A stretch of 64,000 nucleotides of DNA. Origin: Streptococcus pacificus. Lineage in GTDB: Bacteria; Bacillota; Bacilli; Lactobacillales; Streptococcaceae. Positions 1 through 8,450 of the stretch are shown in pieces. The stretch lies in the NCBI RefSeq assembly GCF_016481305.1, contig NZ_JAENBO010000004.1, positions 115,826 to 179,825 of the forward strand. Direction: 5' to 3'. Numbering within the stretch: position 1 is the first letter of the stretch; every line of letters starts with the position of its first letter. Under the pieces are notes generated by a model that did not search any database, had not been told where the DNA came from, and was given only the letters and a program-made list of their open reading frames with translations. The translations under genes were made by a program, and so were the position numbers.

Positions 1-802
1 CTTTTGAATGAAGGGTTTTAACCTCATAGGATGAAATAATATTGGCCAATCTTTCCTTTTCTTTCTGATCATTTGTTTTCAAGGTTTCCTTAATGAGCTC
101 ACCATTTTTATGGTATTCGACAACAACACTCTTTTGACCAAATGCTTGTTTGAGATTTTCTGGTGTATCAATCAATTTGATTTCGCCATCAATGATAAAG
201 GCAACACGATCACACAACTCATCGGCAATGGTCATGTTATGAGTAGTTAAAAAACAAGTGGTTCCTTTTTCTTTTTCCTTTAAAATAATGTTTTTAATAG
301 TCGCTGCAATAGCTGGGTCGAGCCCTGTTGTTGGTTCATCTAAAAACCATAATTCGGGATTATTAATCAAGGATCTGGCAAAAGTCAAACGATGCTTCAT
401 TCCTTTTGAAAAGGTGCCTGCTCGTTGATTTTTATGGTCTTCTAGCCCAACTAGTTTTAATAAGTCAAGGGGATCTCTTGTTGGCACATCAAAGAGACTG
501 GCATAGTATTTGAGGTTTTCTAAAGCAGTGAGTTTACTATAGACATTGGATTGTTCAAAGGAAACGCCAATTTGATTAAAGCGTTCTTGATGGGATTGCT
601 TTAAATCATAACCGTTAACACTAACATCACCAGTCTGTAGTTTTAAGAGCCCTGTTAGAATATTTTGTGTAGTTGATTTTCCTGCTCCAGAAGGGCCTAA
701 AAAACCAAAAATTTCACCTTTTTTAACCTCAAAACTAATATTCTTAACGGCTAATTGGTCTTCGTTTGTGTAAGAGTGTGATAAATGTTTAACAGTAATC
801 AT
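1..802 (-). CDS. ABC transporter ATP-binding protein (partial, C-terminus beyond left edge)
   Basis: Nucleotide-binding subunit of a probable ABC-2 type exporter. It would power a membrane permease that is not in the window. The first 267 residues are visible, with no stop before the edge. Walker A is GPSGAGKST (residues 36-44), the Q-loop Gln is near 84, the signature is degenerate (FSKGM, 131-135, instead of LSGGQ), Walker B is LWFLDEP (151-157), and the switch His is in TTHNM (188). The ATG lies 2 bases after the stop of the upstream tetR gene, and its GGAG ribosome-binding site sits inside the tetR 3' end. The two genes are therefore one operon and probably translationally coupled. The substrate cannot be told; a TetR-linked exporter suggests efflux of a drug, lipid or peptide. 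Confidence 0.93.
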   Translation of the reverse strand, partial: MITVKHLSHSYTNEDQLAVKNISFEVKKGEIFGFLGPSGAGKSTTQNILTGLLKLQTGDVSVNGYDLKQSHQERFNQIGVSFEQSNVYSKLTALENLKYYASLFDVPTRDPLDLLKLVGLEDHKNQRAGTFSKGMKHRLTFARSLINNPELWFLDEPTTGLDPAIAATIKNIILKEKEKGTTCFLTTHNMTIADELCDRVAFIIDGEIKLIDTPENLKQAFGQKSVVVEYHKNGELIKETLKTNDQKEKERLANIISSYEVKTLHSK

Positions 803-804
803 GC

Positions 805-1428
805 TTAATTCTCCATTTCTGAGTCATAAAATAGCTCTTTTAAAACGGCTAGGTATCGATGGCTTTCTTTTAATGCTTCTTTTAAATCTATTTTTTGATT
901 TAAAGTTGAATGCCAAAGTTTGGTACTTAGACCCTCAAAAGTCCAATTGATTATTTCCATTCCTGTTGCAAGATCAATGTCTTTTTTAAAAAGTGAAAAA
1001 TCAATATTGTCACTGTAAATACGCTGAGCAAGGAGAGTAGCCTCTTCACCAGCTATTTTTAACATATCTTTTTGTGTTTTTCCTAGAAAAATTCTTTTTT
1101 GGAATTCATAGATGTAGGGATAATCCTCTACTAATTGAACTTTTAATAGCATGATTTGTTGGATACGGTTGAAAAAATCACGTTCTTTCCAATCAATATG
1201 ATCACTGACATGCTCTTTAATCAGAACAATACTATAATCTACTAATTGATCATAAAGGCCTTTTTTATTACCAAAATAGTGAAAGAGAATACCTTTGGAA
1301 ATGTTAGCGTGCTTGACCACTTGATTTGTCGAAGCATTGTCATAGCCATTTTTAGCAAATTCTTCAAAGGCAGCAATGGCAATACGCTTTCTTTTTTCTT
1401 TATCTATCTGTTCAAAAATTGTAGTCAT
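805..1428 (-). CDS. TetR/AcrR family transcriptional regulator
   Basis: A 207-residue repressor with an N-terminal TetR helix-turn-helix (about residues 10-55, with the typical Y-D-N-A-S-T/K-G-I-L-F-H-Y-F pattern) and a variable ligand-binding C-terminal half. The start at 1428 is preferred because GGAGGACGCT stands directly before it. A longer reading from 1497 would begin inside the operator DNA and has no ribosome-binding site. It is the first gene of an operon with the ABC ATPase. The promoter is bracketed by two copies of a palindrome, so it very probably represses itself and the exporter until a ligand binds. Confidence 0.92.
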   Translation of the reverse strand: MTTIFEQIDKEKRKRIAIAAFEEFAKNGYDNASTNQVVKHANISKGILFHYFGNKKGLYDQLVDYSIVLIKEHVSDHIDWKERDFFNRIQQIMLLKVQLVEDYPYIYEFQKRIFLGKTQKDMLKIAGEEATLLAQRIYSDNIDFSLFKKDIDLATGMEIINWTFEGLSTKLWHSTLNQKIDLKEALKESHRYLAVLKELFYDSEMEN

Positions 1429-1443
1429 AGAGCGTCCTCCTTC

Positions 1444-1501
1444 AAAATTGACCAATGTGGTCAATAATAGAATACCATTTTTGACCACATTGGTCAATTT
1501 T
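1444..1501 (-). promoter_or_regulatory. tetR-ABC promoter with paired TetR operators
   Basis: On the minus strand TTGACC (1497-1492), a 17-base spacer and TATTCT (1474-1469) form a good sigma-A promoter. The 17-mer TTGACCAATGTGGTCAA at 1448-1464 is itself an imperfect palindrome, and its exact reverse complement lies at 1481-1497. The match extends to 21 bases per arm (1444-1464 and 1481-1501) with 16 bases between. One copy covers the -35 box and the other covers the transcription start. This is the expected arrangement for TetR autorepression. Confidence 0.85.
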
Positions 1502-1533
1502 CATAAGTTTTAACGATAATAGCACTATTATGC

Positions 1534-1575
1534 TTTACATACTAGTTGAAAAGTGATATCATTTTATTAACTAGT
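1534..1575 (+). promoter_or_regulatory. Promoter of the padR operon with a flanking inverted repeat
   Basis: TTTACA (1534-1539), a 17-base spacer and TATCAT (1557-1562) form a plausible promoter. ACTAGTT (1541-1547) and AACTAGT (1569-1575) are an inverted repeat flanking the -10 box, a candidate PadR operator. Confidence 0.55.
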
Positions 1576-1603
1576 AGGTAAAACATAGTAGTGGAGGAAA
1601 GTT

Positions 1604-1948
1604 GTGAAAGAAACACAGTTATTAAAAGGTGTTCTGGATGGTTGTGTTCTTCAAATCATCTCAAAAAAGGAAATTTATGGCTATGAATTGATTCAAGATT
1701 TGAGAGAATCAGGTTTTGATACAATGACTGGTGGGACTGTTTATCCCTTGTTACAAAAATTGGAAAAAAAAGAATTAATTAAAGGTCAATTAAAAACATC
1801 TTTAGATGGGCCTGATAGAAAATATTTTTCGTTAACTCCTAAAGGGGAACAATATTTAGAGGCATTTTGGAAGCAGTGGCAGGATTTAACGATAAAGGTA
1901 GGAAGATTAAACGAAATGACTAATAAAGGAGGAAAAAATGACATCTAA
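1604..1948 (+). CDS. PadR family transcriptional regulator
   Basis: A 114-residue winged-helix protein. The PadR core is clear: an N-terminal helix with LKGVLDGCVLQII, then YGYEL, a G-G-T-V-Y-P-L-L-Q-K-L-E recognition helix (about 43-54) and a beta wing with D-G-P-D-R-K-Y-F-S-L-T-P-K-G (about 67-81). It starts with GTG at 1604 behind GGAGG (1593-1597). Its 3' end overlaps the next gene by 11 bases, so the two are co-translated. PadR proteins of this size usually repress a neighbouring membrane-protein gene, and this layout fits that. Confidence 0.93.
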   Translation: MKETQLLKGVLDGCVLQIISKKEIYGYELIQDLRESGFDTMTGGTVYPLLQKLEKKELIKGQLKTSLDGPDRKYFSLTPKGEQYLEAFWKQWQDLTIKVGRLNEMTNKGGKNDI

Positions 1949-2765
1949 AGTAGACAACTATATCAGAAAAACAGAAGCCATTATTGCCCAAATGACTGAA
2001 GAAAACAAAGCATATTTTTCTGATTTACAATCCTATATGCTATTATCATCTCTTATTGTAGATGAAAATGAAATTCGTGAACAAATTTATAGTATGGCTC
2101 TTGATTTGTTGGAAGCAGAAAAAAATAAGATGACTGCTGAGTCTTATTTTGGGAAAAATCCTAAGGAGCTAGCAGATGATTTAATAAAACAAGCAAAGCC
2201 TGAATCAGTTTGGAAAATTTTAGGTCTAATCGTGATTATAACTTTCTATGGCTTTGGTTCTTTTTCCTTATATCAGTTTTCTAATGCTGGTTCGTTAGAT
2301 ATCAATGTTTTATCTTTCTTTATCTTTGGAATCTTGGGGTTTCTTTATATCTTTTTCTTGTTTTATTTATTGAAAAAAAGTATTTATACCCAATTTAAAA
2401 AATTTTTAACGTACGTGGTCACTGGTAGTATTTTTGTTATTTTCATAGTATTAGCGTTTATCTTAAAAATTGTAAATCAATTTTCCTATATTATCACTAT
2501 TCCTAGGCCTTATGATTTATTACTACTGTCTGGTTTTCTTTTTGTGATATTATTTTCTTCATTCAAAATATCTTTTTTTAGACCAGTTTTTGTTGTTGCT
2601 TTATCCTTATTTTGTAGTGGAGTGATTAAAAAATATTATCTTTTAGGAGTCTTACAAGGAGAGCTATGGCAAAGATGGATTCCTTTAGCCTTACTGGTGA
2701 TTAGTATGATAGTTTTTTATCTTTGGTTAAGGCTAATACTAAAGAAAAATTCGCAGGGAGAATAA
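1938..2765 (+). CDS. PadR-associated multi-pass membrane protein of unknown function
   Basis: A 275-residue protein. The N-terminal 90 residues are charged, helical and probably cytoplasmic. About six hydrophobic segments follow (near 95-113, 120-148, 160-182, 185-205, 210-230 and 245-265), ending in a basic tail. The layout resembles the DUF1129/DUF1700-type membrane proteins often encoded after PadR regulators, but I cannot assign a reaction. It overlaps padR by 11 bases, starts behind AGGAGG and is followed by a terminator at 2871. An envelope-stress or transport-accessory role is only a guess from context. Confidence 0.8.
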   Translation: MTSKVDNYIRKTEAIIAQMTEENKAYFSDLQSYMLLSSLIVDENEIREQIYSMALDLLEAEKNKMTAESYFGKNPKELADDLIKQAKPESVWKILGLIVIITFYGFGSFSLYQFSNAGSLDINVLSFFIFGILGFLYIFFLFYLLKKSIYTQFKKFLTYVVTGSIFVIFIVLAFILKIVNQFSYIITIPRPYDLLLLSGFLFVILFSSFKISFFRPVFVVALSLFCSGVIKKYYLLGVLQGELWQRWIPLALLVISMIVFYLWLRLILKKNSQGE

Positions 2766-2870
2766 CAAAAGAGACACTAATAACAATTATATTTCAATCA
2801 AGTACTTTTGACAGCTTAATTAAACGAATACTATAAAGGAATTTATAAAAAGATAACTAGTAAACACAAC

Positions 2871-2907
2871 AAATCCTTAGAGAATACAAGTTCTTTAGGG
2901 ATTTTTT
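2871..2907 (+). terminator. Rho-independent terminator of the padR operon
   Basis: A 14-bp stem (2871-2884 with 2891-2904, two G-U pairs), a 6-base loop and a T run. It ends the PadR/membrane-protein transcript about 105 bases after the last stop codon. Confidence 0.85.
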
Positions 2908-2963
2908 AATACCCAAAGCATTACTATGTTTTTAAAATCACTTTTGAATGAAAATAGTAAAAA

Positions 2964-2992
2964 TTGATAAACTAAGGCGAAAACGATATAAT
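2964..2992 (+). promoter_or_regulatory. Sigma-A promoter of the 3039 gene
   Basis: TTGATA (2964-2969), a 17-base spacer and TATAAT (2987-2992). The first in-frame ATG of the downstream reading frame (2991) lies inside this -10 box, so it cannot be on the mRNA. This decides the start at 3039. Confidence 0.82.
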
Positions 2993-3038
2993 GAAAGCGA
3001 ATACATATGGTTTTTTCAGAAAACAGAAGGGAATATCA

Positions 3039-4163
3039 ATGTTCAAAAAAAACAAACTAATAACCTTTATAGTAATCCTTTTAGTATTATCTCTTGGGAT
3101 ATTCTTCTTGTTTCAAAAACTGTTTGACCCGTCAAAATCATTTGCCGTGTCATCAGATGTAGATTTTTATATCGTTGGCTATAACAATATAGAAGGCTAT
3201 CAACTTGGCAATAATGACGCTCAAAAAGTATCTGATGAGGAGGTTGAAATTGTAAAAGGACAAATCAATCAAGTGATTATGCGTGCTGAACTGTCAAATC
3301 GCTACCTAGTGTTTTCGGAAGAAGGTCGCCCTTTAGGTACTGTTGGAAGAATTATAGCAATTGATTTCAAGAATGGAACAATCAAATATAATAAAACCCC
3401 TGATTACGCCTATACTTCTTCTGGTGTATCATCAGATTATTATTTTTCTTCTGAGGCAAACACAGAGGATTCCTTTATTGCCGTTTTTGATGAAAATTTA
3501 GAAGAAATCGATAAATACACTTTTGAAAATGGTGTTTTAGCTAGTGATTTTTCTATTGATAATAATGATAACATTTACTTCATAGGAGTAGATGTTGCTG
3601 GTGATGAAACGTTTCCAGCCTATTTGTACACATTTTCTTTTAAAGATAAGACATTAAAACTGGAAAATAAAGAACTTCTATATGAAAATCCCGATGTTAG
3701 TTATTCTTTCATTGATAGTATTGTAAAAAATAATCACCTATACGCTATATCACCTGGGTATAGGATAAATGCCACCAAAGAAAGAGTAGTGTTAGGACAG
3801 ATTTTTCATTATGATATGAATACAGGTCAAAAAGAAATGATAGATTTACCTGAAATTGCTCCTTATAATATTTTTGATTTAAGCTCAAATCTGTTAGCCA
3901 TAGAACATGAGCCAAATGATTCTGGAAAAATTGGATTTAGTCTCTTTCATTTAAACGATAGGGCATCAACCTTTATTGATTTATCTCCGTTTGGTCTATC
4001 AATTGAAGGTGGTACGGATTACTTAAAAGATGTCAAACAAATTGATGACAACACATTACTCATTCTAGCAGGTGACAAATTGATTGGATACAATATTAGT
4101 GACAATACTGTTATTTTTGAACAACAAACGACAGATGATAGCTTCCATATCTGGGTAAATTAA
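3039..4163 (+). CDS. Membrane-anchored protein of unknown function, possible beta-propeller
   Basis: A 374-residue protein with one N-terminal hydrophobic segment (about residues 6-27 of MFKKNKLITFIVILLVLSLG) and a long extracytoplasmic part. There is no lipobox or LPXTG. The exported part is rich in short beta-strand-like stretches with recurring aromatic and Asp/Asn turns, suggesting a beta-propeller-like sensor or binding fold. That is inference from pattern only. The start at 3039 is preferred because GAAGGG lies upstream of it and because the earlier ATG at 2991 falls in the promoter's -10 box. It is a single-gene transcript closed by the terminator at 4184. I do not recognise the family. 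Confidence 0.78.
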   Translation: MFKKNKLITFIVILLVLSLGIFFLFQKLFDPSKSFAVSSDVDFYIVGYNNIEGYQLGNNDAQKVSDEEVEIVKGQINQVIMRAELSNRYLVFSEEGRPLGTVGRIIAIDFKNGTIKYNKTPDYAYTSSGVSSDYYFSSEANTEDSFIAVFDENLEEIDKYTFENGVLASDFSIDNNDNIYFIGVDVAGDETFPAYLYTFSFKDKTLKLENKELLYENPDVSYSFIDSIVKNNHLYAISPGYRINATKERVVLGQIFHYDMNTGQKEMIDLPEIAPYNIFDLSSNLLAIEHEPNDSGKIGFSLFHLNDRASTFIDLSPFGLSIEGGTDYLKDVKQIDDNTLLILAGDKLIGYNISDNTVIFEQQTTDDSFHIWVN

Positions 4164-4183
4164 TTGTCTGTATGACAACTAAT

Positions 4184-4222
4184 AAAAAAGGAAAACTGAC
4201 AATAGTTCAGTTTTCCTTTTTT
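4184..4222. terminator. Bidirectional terminator between convergent genes
   Basis: A perfect 16-bp stem (4184-4199 with 4207-4222) that begins A6 and ends T6. It can stop transcription from both the 3039 gene and pepX. Confidence 0.9.
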
Positions 4223-4287
4223 ATTAATTTCATTTTTATTTAGTTAGGGTGCGATATTTGTTTTTAAGGTTTGAAAGATAATATCTT

Positions 4288-6564
4288 CTAAACAATCGGT
4301 ACTATCATCGCAGATTCTGACAAATCAACAGTTAAGGTGTAATCACTGTTATCTCTGATAGTGTGCTCAAAGTCTGTTGTGTAAAGAATCACTCGAATGC
4401 TGTCTCCTTTTTTAAGGCGATAAATAGTGGGTTGTAAACTAAAGCTAAAGGTCATCCATTCCTCTGGTGTTACACTTTCAACGGTTAGAAGATTGGTACG
4501 GTTTTGCAAGTTGAGAACGCCTTTAGTCACCACACGGTAGGGACTTTCAGCAAATGGTAGTTCCATTAAGTGTTCTCTTGCAAAATCAATGCCATTATCA
4601 ATACTCTTACCATCAATAATTCTAGGATTGTCGCCATGTCTTTTTGCCTTACCAAAATCCAAGACTTGTGCAGAGATTAGTCCCTTATTAATGCTTGATT
4701 TCACTTTTAAATCAAGTGTGATTTCACCATTAATATGGAGGTCTTTGTCTAATGTCATATCTATGACAATTTCATTAGCTTTATTATCAAATAAGTCAGA
4801 CTTAAAGTTTCTAAACTGTTTGCTGTATCGACTAAAAGTGTCGTCATCATAGTAATTTTGAACAATAGCTTCTTTATCACCCAATGGCATACTTTCTTTT
4901 TTCTTTGAACCAAAAGTTTCAAGGGTTTCCCAACTTTGTGCTTCTTGGTTATTTTGCCAGATAACACTTGGTAGCGTATAGCCATTATCATGACCTAATA
5001 ATTTTTGGCTCAAAAGGGCATTCATGCTTTCTCTAAAGTCAATGGACTGCCAGTTATTCATATAAACATGGGCACCGTGATGAAGAAAGACGTGTTTTTT
5101 GACCTGTTCAGGGAGGGCCTTTAGGATATTATAAACGTGGCGTGGTTTCACATTCCAGTCTTGGAGTCCATGAGTGTAAACCACTTCAGCAGTAACTTTA
5201 TCAGCATGAATCACGTAGTTACGATTGTGCCAGAATTGGTTGTAATCGCCACTTTCTCTATCAAGTTCTTGAGATTGCTCTTTAAGAAATGCTTGATAAC
5301 GGTCATTGTTTCTTAAGTAGTCACCGGCAACTAGATTACGTGAGTAGGTTAATTCTGTTAAGACATCCAAGTCTTCACCAGGATAGCCTCCAGGGCTACA
5401 TACCAACCCATTTTCACGGTAATAGTCATACCAAGAAGAAATACCAGCTTCAGCGATGATCACTTTTAAGCCATCCACACCTGTTGTGGCAAGACCTGTA
5501 GAGAGGGTTCCTAGATAAGAAATCCCTGTTGTTGCAACAAGTCCATTTGCCCAAGAGGCTTTCACTTGTTTATCACGTCTATGGCTAGTATAGGCGTTAG
5601 CACGGCCATTAAGCCAATCGACAACGGCTTTAAAGGATGCAATTTGCTGATAATCACCACTCGTCATTAGTCCCGTTGAGTCTAGAGTTCCCACACCAGA
5701 AACATAGATATTCGCAAAACCTCTTGCAAGCAGGTAATCATTAAGGCTGTACGTTTTTGTAAAACTAAAGCTTTCCTCTGCATTTCCCTCCTCAAGGGGA
5801 GAAGGAGTTGTTTCTTTGAGAGTAATTTCTTCATTGGTTACTGAAATGCTATGAGGGTCTTTAACACTTAAGTCACCTTCCATCTTGTATAACTTTTTAT
5901 TAGATGCAGGATCGTTAATGCCTTGATGATAAGGGCTTTGCATCATCATTGTTGGTAAAAGATGAGTTGTTGTTGGGCGAATAATTGTTGTTTTAATCAA
6001 ATCTAGTTGCCCGTCTTGGTCGGTATCAACCGGCGCTTCTACATAAACAATCTCACGAATTAATTGTGTTGTATCAAACGTTGGCAAACTCTTTCCATTG
6101 AAAAAGAGATAGTCATTGGTTGATTTGATTAGTCCTTGACTAATCAAGTGATCAATAAGCGTCATCCCATTTTTACCACGTGTGTTTAAGAGGTGATAGA
6201 GGTTGTCAATCACATTTTCTTCATTATAAGTGACAGGGAAATCTATTTTTTTGATAAAGGTCATCGTGTCATCAAAGTCAACATTTGGAATAAAACCAAG
6301 TAATTGTAAAGCGACCGTATAAAAAACTTCATTAGTGAGAGGACTATCTCCTTTAAAAAAATGTAACAAATCAGTTTTTTTATCTGCGATAAGACGACTT
6401 AGGGCAAATTCCTTATCAGAGTAATGTAAAAAGGTCGTTTTCACAAAGTTTTTAACGTTTTCTTTTGGGGATAAATTAGTAGCAATATTAAATCCCAAGG
6501 CTTGTAATTCTTGTAATTGCTGCTCGTTAGTGGACTCAATATAGCTATATTGATTATATTTCAT
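4288..6564 (-). CDS. pepX: Xaa-Pro dipeptidyl-peptidase
   Basis: A cytoplasmic serine exopeptidase (family S15) that removes X-Pro dipeptides from the N-terminus of peptides, completing use of proline-rich peptides. The protein is 758 residues, the normal length for streptococcal PepX. The serine motif is G-I-S-Y-L-G, and the Asp and His of the triad fall in HGLQDWNV and HHGAH. In numbering from the upstream ATG at 6588 they are S357, D477 and H507; subtract 8 for the chosen start. I chose 6564 because the family begins M-x-Y-N-Q and because AAGGAG precedes it, though 13 bases away. The ATG at 6588 has no ribosome-binding site. It diverges from glpF across a region with a cre-like box. Confidence 0.96.
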   Translation of the reverse strand: MKYNQYSYIESTNEQQLQELQALGFNIATNLSPKENVKNFVKTTFLHYSDKEFALSRLIADKKTDLLHFFKGDSPLTNEVFYTVALQLLGFIPNVDFDDTMTFIKKIDFPVTYNEENVIDNLYHLLNTRGKNGMTLIDHLISQGLIKSTNDYLFFNGKSLPTFDTTQLIREIVYVEAPVDTDQDGQLDLIKTTIIRPTTTHLLPTMMMQSPYHQGINDPASNKKLYKMEGDLSVKDPHSISVTNEEITLKETTPSPLEEGNAEESFSFTKTYSLNDYLLARGFANIYVSGVGTLDSTGLMTSGDYQQIASFKAVVDWLNGRANAYTSHRRDKQVKASWANGLVATTGISYLGTLSTGLATTGVDGLKVIIAEAGISSWYDYYRENGLVCSPGGYPGEDLDVLTELTYSRNLVAGDYLRNNDRYQAFLKEQSQELDRESGDYNQFWHNRNYVIHADKVTAEVVYTHGLQDWNVKPRHVYNILKALPEQVKKHVFLHHGAHVYMNNWQSIDFRESMNALLSQKLLGHDNGYTLPSVIWQNNQEAQSWETLETFGSKKKESMPLGDKEAIVQNYYDDDTFSRYSKQFRNFKSDLFDNKANEIVIDMTLDKDLHINGEITLDLKVKSSINKGLISAQVLDFGKAKRHGDNPRIIDGKSIDNGIDFAREHLMELPFAESPYRVVTKGVLNLQNRTNLLTVESVTPEEWMTFSFSLQPTIYRLKKGDSIRVILYTTDFEHTIRDNSDYTLTVDLSESAMIVPIV

Positions 6565-6587
6565 GGCTTCTTTCAAACTCCTTTTCA

Positions 6588-6601
6588 TGTAAGCGTTTTA
6601 A
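6588..6601. promoter_or_regulatory. Candidate CcpA-binding cre box between pepX and glpF
   Basis: TGTAAGCGTTTTAA matches the cre consensus TGWAANCGNTNWCA at 13 of 14 positions. It lies upstream of the glpF -35 box and just before the pepX start, so it could act on either gene. One-mismatch matches occur a few times by chance in a window of this size. Confidence 0.5.
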
Positions 6602-6615
6602 ATAATTATTATATC

Positions 6616-6644
6616 TTTACATTCTCTATTATACTTGATAGAAT
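6616..6644 (+). promoter_or_regulatory. glpF promoter
   Basis: TTTACA (6616-6621), a 17-base spacer and TAGAAT (6639-6644). AAAGGA (6674-6679) precedes the glpF ATG. Confidence 0.65.
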
Positions 6645-6690
6645 GTTACTTGTCTAAAAAAAGTTAAATAGCGAAAGGAATAAAAATAAA

Positions 6691-7548
6691 ATGGATGTCA
6701 CATGGACTGTGAAATACCTAACGGAGTTTATCGCAACTGCTCTTTTAATGATTTTGGGGAATGGTGCTGTTGCAAATGTTGATTTAAAGGGAACTAAAGG
6801 AAATAATAGTGGCTGGCTTGTCATTGCTTTTGGATATGGTTTAGGGGTAATGATGCCTGCATTAATGTTTGGGAACGTTTCTGGTAATCATATCAATCCC
6901 GCTTTCACTATTGGTTTAGCAGTATCTGGGCTATTTCCTTGGGAACATGTTCTTCCTTATATTATCGCACAATTACTAGGTGCCATGGTTGGCCAACTTA
7001 TTGTTGTTGGGGTGTATCAACCTTATTATAAAAAGACAGAAAATCCTAATCATATTTTAGGCTCATTTTCAACCATATCAGCTTTGGATGATGGGACTAA
7101 AGAAAGTCAAAAAGCATCACTATTTAATGGTGTGGCTAATGAATTTGTTGGTTCTTTCATCTTATTCTTTGGTGCTCTAGCTCTTACCAAAAACTACTTT
7201 GGTGCTGAAGCCATTTCAAAAATTGTTGACCAGTATGGCGGAGCCGTTTCTAGCAAAGAGGCATTTGATTCTATTTCTCATATCCTTGGTGGTAGTTTAT
7301 CGGTAGCTCATGTTGGCGTTGGTTTTCTTGTTTTAGTACTTGTTGTTAGTCTCGGTGGACCAACTGGTCCAGCTCTAAACCCTGCTCGTGACCTTGGTCC
7401 AAGAATTGTTCATCATTTCTTACCTAAATCAATTTTAGGAGAAGCAAAATCTGATTCGAAATGGTGGTACGCCTGGGTACCAGTTATTGTTCCTATCTTA
7501 GCAGGAGTTTTAGCGGTAATGGCTTTTAAATTATTGTACATGAACTAA
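6691..7548 (+). CDS. glpF: Glycerol uptake facilitator (aquaglyceroporin)
   Basis: A 285-residue MIP-family channel for glycerol and other small polyols, located in the cytoplasmic membrane. Both half-helix motifs are present: NPA at 69-71 in HINPAFT and NPARD at 230-234. The Asp after NPAR marks the glycerol-conducting branch rather than a pure aquaporin. Six hydrophobic membrane spans and the internal two-fold repeat can be followed, and the length fits the Lactobacillales GlpF/Gla group. It is monocistronic, with its own promoter at 6616 and terminator at 7553. The cre-like box upstream suggests catabolite control. No glycerol kinase gene lies beside it. Confidence 0.94.
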   Translation: MDVTWTVKYLTEFIATALLMILGNGAVANVDLKGTKGNNSGWLVIAFGYGLGVMMPALMFGNVSGNHINPAFTIGLAVSGLFPWEHVLPYIIAQLLGAMVGQLIVVGVYQPYYKKTENPNHILGSFSTISALDDGTKESQKASLFNGVANEFVGSFILFFGALALTKNYFGAEAISKIVDQYGGAVSSKEAFDSISHILGGSLSVAHVGVGFLVLVLVVSLGGPTGPALNPARDLGPRIVHHFLPKSILGEAKSDSKWWYAWVPVIVPILAGVLAVMAFKLLYMN

Positions 7549-7552
7549 CAAG

Positions 7553-7575
7553 AAAAGAGGTTAACACCTCTTTTT
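7553..7575 (+). terminator. glpF terminator
   Basis: A 9-bp stem AAAAGAGGT/ACCTCTTTT (7553-7561 with 7566-7574), a 4-base loop and a short T run. Confidence 0.82.
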
Positions 7576-7694
7576 CTATGTTATTGAAAATTAAAAGGTC
7601 ATATTGATTGCAATTTTAGTGAAATAACGATACTGTAAGAGTATATCATTAACACATGAAAATAAACAAAAGAATTGAATAGAAAGAGAGAGTC

Positions 7695-8450
7695 ATGGCT
7701 TTATTTGACCATATTAAATTTAAAACTCCTGTTTTACGAGTGAATAATCGTGATGAAAACATCAAGTTTTACCAAGAACATTTAGGATTAAGACTATTAT
7801 CAGAAGAAAATGCCCTTGCTTTTTTTGGCAGTTTAGAACGTGCTGAAACTATTTTTACGATTGAAGAATCGCCGGCTATGCGAACCAGAGCTGTTAATGG
7901 TCCCAAAAAATTGCACAAAGTGGTATTAAAGGTCAAAAAGAAAGAAGACATAGACGCTCTTCTTGCTAATGGTGCTGATGCGAAGCGTGTGTATCAAGGA
8001 AATAATGGCTATGCTTTTGAGATTTTCTCACCCGAAAATGATTTAATCTTAATTCATGCTGAAGATGATCTATCTAGTCTAAAATTAGTTGATCGCCCAG
8101 CATTCGAGCAAGATAAAACCTTTACGGGATTACTTGATTATACTATTGAGGAAATCATTTTAAATGTTCCTGATCTTAAAAAGGCCAAAACTTTCTATCA
8201 AGAAATTCTAGCTAATGAATTGCCTCTTAAAATTGACTTTGTCCAAAATGAGGGTAAGGATTTAACCATTGAACCCCACATCGCCTGGGATATTGAAATT
8301 TTAGAGTTTAGTGTTCCTAGTGACTATGATTTGTCGTTTTTGAGTAATCATTTGAAAGAAAACGGCTTATCGATCTTTCTTGATAAGAAACAAAAAGTCT
8401 TAGTGGTTTCAGACCACAGCAATATCGAAATCTGGTTTGTAAAAGAATGA
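7695..8450 (+). CDS. cppA: CppA family protein (tandem glyoxalase/VOC folds)
   Basis: A 251-residue protein with two vicinal-oxygen-chelate modules: residues about 5-125 (TPVLRVNNRDENIKFYQ) and about 145-250 (EEIILNVPDLKKAKTFYQ). This is the streptococcal CppA architecture. CppA was originally described as a complement C3-degrading factor, but there is no protease motif or export signal here, so that role is doubtful from sequence. The adjacency to pepX and glpF is typical for streptococci. The start has GAGAG upstream. Its stop overlaps the next gene by 4 bases (ATGA), so the two are translationally coupled. Confidence 0.9.
   Translation: MALFDHIKFKTPVLRVNNRDENIKFYQEHLGLRLLSEENALAFFGSLERAETIFTIEESPAMRTRAVNGPKKLHKVVLKVKKKEDIDALLANGADAKRVYQGNNGYAFEIFSPENDLILIHAEDDLSSLKLVDRPAFEQDKTFTGLLDYTIEEIILNVPDLKKAKTFYQEILANELPLKIDFVQNEGKDLTIEPHIAWDIEILEFSVPSDYDLSFLSNHLKENGLSIFLDKKQKVLVVSDHSNIEIWFVKE

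Noticed and set aside
2941..2952. CTTTTGAATGAA shared with the first bases of the window
   Set aside because: A 12-base match between a coding and a non-coding place, with no extension on either side; chance is sufficient.
2991..3038. Earlier ATG for the 3039 gene
   Set aside because: It lies inside the -10 box of the promoter, so the codon would not be transcribed; a good ribosome-binding site precedes 3039 instead.
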